Positions 57,710-64,000 of a stretch of DNA of 64,000 nucleotides are shown here, in pieces; the stretch's first letter is position 1, and each line of letters starts with the position of its first letter. The translations under genes were made by a program, and so were the position numbers. Below the pieces are notes generated by a model that was given only the letters and a program-made list of their open reading frames with translations, was not told where the DNA came from and did not search any database. Origin of the DNA: Terebella lapidaria (lineage: Eukaryota > Annelida > Polychaeta > Terebellida > Terebellidae); contig OX424564.1 of NCBI GenBank assembly GCA_949152475.1, positions 23,682,165 through 23,746,164 of the forward strand, written 5' to 3'.

Positions 57710-58765
57710 GGTTACCGGACAAAATATGTTTTTTTTTATTTCAGATAATAGCCATTTTGTCCCATGACCTTGAATATAAGGTCACTTAAGGTCAATTATC
57801 AATTGATCGTAAGCTGTAAATTCAATAATATGTGAGATATAATAACAATTTTCTTCTATGACCTCGAATATAAGGTCGAAAGTCAAATTAAAGGTCTTCA
57901 AAATATTCGATATACATCATTCCCTTTATGTGTAGAATTGATTCCTTTGCTGTAAAGTCGATAATAAGTGAAATATCAGCCAATTAGTGCTATAATCTTG
58001 AAAATGAAGTCAAAGATCAAACTCAAGGTCATCAGAATATTCAGCGTACTATTTATCATTTTCACAATTGGTTCTGAAGCTATGAAGTCGATAAGAAGCG
58101 AGATATTACCCATCTTGTCCTTTGACCTTGAAAATGAGGTCAAAGGTCGATATCAAGGTCATAACATTATTAATTGATTCTTATGCTGAAAAATCGATAA
58201 TAAGCGAGATATTAGCGATTTTGTCCTGTGACCTTGAAAATGAGGTAAAAGGTCAAATTCAAGGTCACGACAATATTCAGGATATATCATTTCCTATATG
58301 TTCACAATTGATTTCTAAGCTGTAAATTCGATATTATCCATTTTCTCCTGTGTCCTTGAAAATTAGGCCAAAGGTCAAATTCAAGGTCGCGAGAATATTC
58401 AGCATAAATCATTTCCTATATGTCGACAATAGATTCCTAATCTCTAAACTCAATATTAAGTGAGATATTTGAAAAAGTGTGTCCCATTATAAACCATAGG
58501 ATAATTTAACATAGAAAAGTCACATTTGGGTCGAGTTTGGACCGAAATGGCCCACTTCGAGCAATTTAAGAGTAACGAAACTTATACACGACACAGGGGC
58601 ACATATAATAAACGTTGTGCATCAATAAGAAAAACAAGTTGCTAAACAGATTTTGAAATAACGACCATCAAAGTCCAAAAACTGGCCATTTTTCATCAAA
58701 ATGGCTGCCATTTTGAAAAAAAATTACGAAAATAAATCACTAAAAACACCTCCTTTTCACCTCCT
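57710..58765. mobile_element. ACCGGAC-family element (copy 6)
   Basis: Begins AGGTTACCGGACAAAATATG. It carries about six diverged minisatellite units and the conserved tail (TGGCTGCCATTTTGAAAAAA), ending without the palindromic terminus. It lies exactly between the two copies of a 540-bp direct duplication. Confidence 0.75.
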
Positions 58766-59305
58766 TTCTTGGCAAGAAATATTAACGCCGATCACACACC
58801 ATGCAAATGGATGACTACGTTTTGAACCCCTGGCGATTTTTGACTGATGTACGCTAGGTTCAATGATTTATGGAGGGCACATGCTGCGTTCTCGGATGTC
58901 AAATGCGATGATGCATGCGGATCGATGATTCCACGTTTCTTTGAAGGTTAATCTTGTTTCCTGGTCGTCCATTGATTGTTTTACCCCAGAGTTTGCACCT
59001 TATCACCCATTTTCGATGACTGACTACTATTTAGTGCAAACTGGAAAGTTGCAGGACAGGCATATTATTCCGATGTCACTAAATATACCATCTTTCACTA
59101 CTAATTTGCGATGATCCATGGATTCAAATATGGAGAGGTTTGCAATGGCCGAATATACTATCTATGGTACCATTTAGTTCCTATCTGAATGATGTAGAAA
59201 ATTTCAATGCAATGATACATTCTTGTGAATGCCACACACCCATTCATTTTATGCTAGAGTTATTACATTTACCCTATTATAATACGGTAATGACAGTTTA
59301 CAACT
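58765..59305. repeat. second copy of a 540-bp direct duplication (part of block E)
   Basis: TTGGCAAGAAATATTAACGC through CCTATTATAATACGGTAATG parallels 57165-57705 throughout at clearly reduced identity. In between lies one ACCGGAC-family element. Confidence 0.75.
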
Positions 59306-59579
59306 TTAAAAAAGTCACAAGCATTTCCGTGTATCCACCTACTGTATAGTTTGGTTTATTGAACATTTATATCAACGGATGTTCAATTCGCGCAGACTCA
59401 CATCTAACATTCATAGATGGTTGATAAAAGGGTATACTTCTTTGTTTTGCATACATCTACACATATATATTGTCTTGTAAAGTTTTATCAAATAAAACAA
59501 AAATAACGCAAATGGAATGTTATTATATGGAGTGTCTGATTTGTTCACACTAAACATCAAAACGATACCGTGCATCTGC

Positions 59580-59695
59580 TGATCACTGTATGGTAGGCAC
59601 GTTCACCTTATATGTAAGAAATATAATTACCTCATTCAGAAAGATTAGTAAGGCCAATAATCAGACAGCGCCAATACGTCACCTGCCAGCCTCAA
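59580..59695. repeat. duplication block X, copy 5 (partial)
   Basis: AAATATAATTACCTCATTCA and AATAATCAGACAGCGCCAAT match the second half of X. Confidence 0.5.
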
Positions 59696-59830
59696 AATGT
59701 AAAACGGCTCTAATGATGGACAGAAGTCGTTTTATCACACGAAACCATATATTTCATAGTCAACACCTGTAATAACGAAGACATGTGATCACGAGAACTT
59801 GACGTCATTACGCAAAAAGTACCTTGGAAA

Positions 59831-60090
59831 ACGTGCATGAAACAAGGCACAAAAACTGCAGCCAGACACTGAAATCCTATATAACACCCGTAAATATGCA
59901 GAAAAGAAATAAAGTGTTTTATGTTAGAGTCGTACATTCGTGCCCATTTGATATCATCAAACGTGCATGAAACAAGGCACAAAAACTGCAGCCAGACACT
60001 GAAATCCTATATAATACCCGTAAATATGCAGAAAAGAAATAAAGTGTTTTATGTTAGAGTCGTACATTCGTGCCCATTTGATGTCATCAA
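59831..60090. repeat. 130-bp tandem duplication, two units
   Basis: ACGTGCATGAAACAAGGCAC begins at 59831 and 59961. The units differ at only one or two positions. Confidence 0.95.
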
Positions 60091-60589
60091 ACTTATTTAG
60101 CTCGCCAAAAACTGTCATTTTTTTTAAAATAAAGTTCGTTAATGAAGTTAATATCACATGACCACTCATTTAGGATCCTCTATGAATAGATCTGTCACAA
60201 GCGGATGCGACTGACAAAGTCGCGGTGATATTACCTTCCTGTGTGTTTGGGTAGCATTGTTCAGTTTTCACCTTTAAAAATTTAAAAGAACGAATGAAAG
60301 GCAAGTAGTGGAATTTGTGTTATGTAGTTCTGATGTAACATTACTATCAATCAAACATTCCCGTAATTGAATATGGGTATGATAAAGCAAATATCCAAAA
60401 CGAAAATCGGAGCAATTATATCTTCGTTTCACAGAAACTAATTTGGCCATTTCATGTCGCAATATAATTTTACATCACTTCTCATTCTCACAAAAGGTCT
60501 TGTTAAGGTGTTTCACCTCCTCTCTTTGATACACGAACAACACAACTTCAGTATTGATTACGTACCATAATTCACAATAACTAGACAAC

Positions 60590-60790
60590 AAAAGCATCTT
60601 GGCTCAAAGTATCTTACTGTGTTTGGATATAGGATCTTGAAACCTAAATATAGTTATGTAATATTATGGGCAATGGTTCAGTCCACCGAACAACGCTCTA
60701 AAATATGGGAAAATTTGCATCTGGCTGACAACCGTGTTTGGTATCTTTAGTTTACGTCCTGTCTGGTCCATTGTTTTACGACCCTTTCAA
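60590..60790. repeat. duplication block V, copy 4 (diverged)
   Basis: AAACCTAAATATAGTTATGT and CAACGCTCTAAAATATGGGA recur at 62640-62720. They share order with block V but at low identity. Confidence 0.5.
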
Positions 60791-60979
60791 GATTTATGAT
60801 AGCTTGAGAGGAGATAAATCATTTTGATTTGGTCACTACAACCATTGCACATCATTTGCAAGAGTTTCTAAGTAGTAGCACACATTTTTTTCCTGAAAAT
60901 TCACAACGCTGTTGATTGTCTCATTATTGAACAATTTGTATCTTTTCTCTCTCTTTTCTCCTCCTCCATGCATTCAACA

Positions 60980-61340
60980 CGGAACGGAATACACCTTGCT
61001 AAAAAAACAAGGGCACTTGAAATTGATTCGTTTACCCTAATATACCCCGTTTTATTGATAACCATTTGTGTGTTTTATGTGGAAAGTTGATCACTGTAAA
61101 TGATTATAAAATGCACATAATTCCCACATGTATTGTCTTTTGGGAATGTCAACATTTGTAATTGACCATTCGGATGGATAATGTGAAAGCCTTGGCTTGG
61201 TATTTATTCACAGTATTACCCACCCACCATCCGTCAGATCATAGGAATGGTAACTCGATATAAAAGTGTAAGCAGCGGACAACAAGTAATGCTACCCTTA
61301 CAACAATCTGACAGTGACGTCATTGTTGGGATGTATGGAG
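60980..61340. repeat. duplication block Y, copy 4
   Basis: TTTTATTGATAACCATTTGT, GGAATGGTAACTCGATATAA and AAGCAGCGGACAAC match the other Y copies. Confidence 0.55.
61259..61266 (+). promoter_or_regulatory. TATA-box-like site in block Y
   Basis: TATAAAAG followed 10-20 bases later by AGCAGCGGAC and, about 45 bases on, by a CRE-type TGACGTCA. The Y copies keep the GCAGAC part and, in two cases, a TGATGTCA or TGACGTC word downstream. It resembles a core promoter, but no gene is attached to it. Confidence 0.25.
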
Positions 61341-61939
61341 AGAACAATTTGGGATGGAAAACCTTGCGCACAATATAGGAAGTTATTAATGGGTGATGAT
61401 AGGAGGCATTTTATCAGATTCCTAATGTAAGAAACCCAGCTTTAGAGCTGAAAATCATGCTTCCATGACCAGTTTTTTAGTTATAGTCAATTTCCTGATT
61501 TCGATAAGCAGCGCTGGCCATTTTGAAATTCCAACAAATGCTAATGAGACAGTTTTTGTCCCAGTTAACTCATAACAGTCTGCAAGAAAGTCTGCACAAC
61601 TCGTCAATCATATGGTCCAAATTGTCATTATTATATCTGACTATTTCGATGTGATGTGCTTGCGCTGTTTCTTACTATTTATCAGTACTGGAATACAGAT
61701 GCAACATTTAGCATAACAATAATTTGTCTCATTGTTGGTCAATCACTACCAACAATGAGACCAAAACATTTTCCACCCCAGACTGCATTGACAGGGATTT
61801 AAAAAATCAATAAAAGCAGTCAAATTTACCGAAAGCAGTTGATTCCCCTGAACATCTCAAATAGAGACTCATGCATCGTTAGACCTAATGACATACTAAA
61901 CACTGGTGTATGTTTGAAAATGCTGAATGTTTTTTGTAT

Positions 61940-62215
61940 TTGATGGAGATGAATCACGACATTGTGGCATTGACTGTTACCTTACTGCTTTCAGTTTAGT
62001 CACACATTTCTCTGATTGGGAAATAAATTGAAAAAGACACAGCTCCGAATTATAATTGGTACCCATTGTGACATATGGACTGAAACGTGGTATCATAACC
62101 TTACGCCTTCGTTACAACTAAGTAAATATGATCAACTCTTCAGCAATGTTACTAAGGCCATTATTCAGACAGCTCAAATACGTTCGCGGTCAAAGCTAAG
62201 TGATAAAGGTCTCTA
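61940..62215. repeat. duplication block X, copy 6
   Basis: GGAGATGAATCACGACATTG, ACATATGGACTGAAACGTGG and TTATTCAGACAGCTCAAATA match the other X copies. Confidence 0.55.
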
Positions 62216-62589
62216 ATGACGGATATGTAGGGTTAATACCTGACTATTTATAATCTATCACAGACAGATGTGACTGAAAAAGTCATGATGACACTATTTC
62301 CTGTGTCTCCGGTCAGCATTGTGCTTCAAATAACCAACAAAATAAAAGAAGTGGATTTGTTATGTATGTTCTGATGTAAGAATTCTATCAACCAACAAAC
62401 ATCATTCTCGTACTTTTGTCGGGAATATGGGTATGGTAAAGCAAATGGCGAAAACAGAAAAGTATAGCTCCTCGTTTTACAGAAACATAGTTGACCACTG
62501 CACATTCGAATATAGTTTTGCGTCATTTGTCATTCCTCATATAACATCTTATTACAACTTCAGTAATGATTACGTCTTATACTCAATAA

Positions 62590-62770
62590 CTAGATGAAAA
62601 TAGCACATGGGCGCAAAATATCTTACGTATGTGGTTACATGATTTTGAAACCTAAATATATAGTTACAATGATATGGACATTAGTTCAGTCTACCGAACA
62701 ACGCCCCAGAATATGGGAAAGTTTGCGTCTGACTTAAAACCGTGTATATTTGATGGACCACATTCTGTCT
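62590..62770. repeat. duplication block V, copy 5 (diverged)
   Basis: AAACCTAAATATATAGTTAC, CGAACAACGCCCCAGAATAT and the preceding GGCGCAAAATATCTTACGTA match 60600-60720. Confidence 0.55.
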
Positions 62771-62779
62771 GATATATTA

Positions 62780-64000
62780 TCTTCATAATATTCATCATTT
62801 GACTAACATCATATGATAGTGTTACCCCCCTCGCACGATTTTTGACAGTTTGAGAGGTAATGAATAATTTTTTTTCTCAGTTACTACAACAATTGCACAT
62901 CATTTGCAAGGGTTTGGAAGTAGCAAAGCATTTTTTCTAGAGATCTACATCGCTATTCCTTATGCTTACATTGACACGTTTGACGATGTTCCCCTTTGAT
63001 ACCCCCCCCCCCCCCAACTACATTGCTTATCAGCAGCCTCAATGTCCTTATCATTTCCACCTGATTGCAGAATATATCGCAAGTCGTATCGCTTTGCATG
63101 TTTTCCTTAAAGTCATAGTAGCAAGGTACCATTATATAGTTTTATTCCTGTTCACATAAAGACATCGTGGACATTTGTTGATGAAAAAGGTGTTCGCGTT
63201 AATTGGTGACTAATAACAGCGACATATAATGGAGTATATTGGGTCAGTATTGAAAGAAATAGCTTCGGCAATTTCCGTAATCGTGAGGCAGAATGTACTT
63301 CGATGGCTCGCCGAAAACGTGAATTACGTAATTTGGTGGCCAGCTCAAAGAAGGGAAAATGACTTCAAAATGCATGCGATTCAACAGAAAACACGCAAAA
63401 ACCAGCAAATACTGGACATCTTGCAGTTCAACAAACCTCCGTTCTGGGTGAATAAATAGTGCTGATTCTAAATATCAAGACAAGAAATGCCGTAATTCTG
63501 CCATCTCACCCCTTCACTTGAATTGTCAAACATACATCAGGGGAATGAATATGCAACATGCAGTTTTTCTTGCTGGCTACAGGTACTTTCAGGTCTGCAT
63601 CAACTGACGTCACCAACCACGTGACCCACACTAAAATCAGGATCAAAATCTTCGGCAATTTACGGAAGGAGTGCCTATTTGGTTCAATATCTCGAAACCC
63701 ATTGATTATATTTGTAAAATTCGTTCGGACTTATTGAAAACTATTCATATTAGACTAAATGAAAAGCACTTTCATCGGCATGCTACTATGTCTTTAATTA
63801 GAAGTTTGTGATGCTGAAATGAATACAACCTTTTCCACACAATATGAAAAAGAATAGAGCTGACATTCTTAAAAGCCGGAGCACTGATTTGTTTACTCTA
63901 ACACAACCTATTTCATCGGCAATAATGTGTGTATGTTTATGTGACATTTTTTACTACATACTTACTACATACATTTTTTACTACATACATAGTCATGAAA
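62780..64000. other. no gene supported; C run at 63002-63015
   Basis: Anonymous AT-rich sequence with a short open frame at 63229-63459 that lacks family resemblance. A faint trace of block Y appears near 63890. Confidence 0.35.

Noticed and set aside
57376-57789. 137-codon plus-strand frame
   Set aside because: It reads from block E into the start of an ACCGGAC-family element. The duplicate at 59 kb is open only in part.

Overview
The window looks like about 64 kb of nuclear DNA from a marine invertebrate, most likely a mollusc. The evidence is AT-rich sequence, spliced genes with GT-AG introns, an ENDOD1-like secreted nuclease, a protostome-type beta-1,4-glycosyltransferase, a tRNA-derived SINE, a Penelope-type reverse transcriptase, and very many small inverted-repeat elements. 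The species assignment is inference. Nothing bacterial or viral-genome-like was seen.

Layout. (1) 1-5.5 kb: a hairpin repeat, then one well-supported seven-exon gene on the minus strand (1486-5515). It encodes a beta-1,4-galactosyl/N-acetylgalactosaminyltransferase whose last exon adds a cysteine-rich PAN/apple-like tail. All six splice junctions keep the frame and give 498 residues. (2) 6-12 kb: dispersed repeats and nested foldback elements, including a 501-bp element inserted in another foldback and a 1,268-bp element inserted in a third. (3) 12-19 kb: mostly featureless, with one uncharacterised 214-residue open frame (16284-16928, minus). (4) 19-64 kb: a mosaic in which several distinct blocks (called U, X, W, Z, V, Y and E here) recur two to six times in diverged form and largely in the same order. 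This looks like an old, multiply duplicated locus several kb per unit, later bombarded by repeats. Embedded in it are a 107-bp satellite, an intronless ENDOD1-like nuclease gene (30823-31851, plus), a 20-bp minisatellite, a SINE, two copies of one reverse-transcriptase element, six copies of a minisatellite-bearing element (here called the ACCGGAC family), and several recent short tandem duplications.

Only two protein genes are called with confidence, the glycosyltransferase and the nuclease. Both would work in the secretory route (Golgi membrane, and secreted or lumenal), but nothing shows that they work together. The rest is repeats or weak candidates. The most interesting signals are the glycosyltransferase-PAN fusion, two element families that share 5-bp target duplications and CACTGT-type ends with a palindrome inside the inverted repeat, a filled/empty pair that proves insertion of a TTAA-type element, satellites packed with GATA or nuclear-receptor-like motifs, and the ordered block mosaic.
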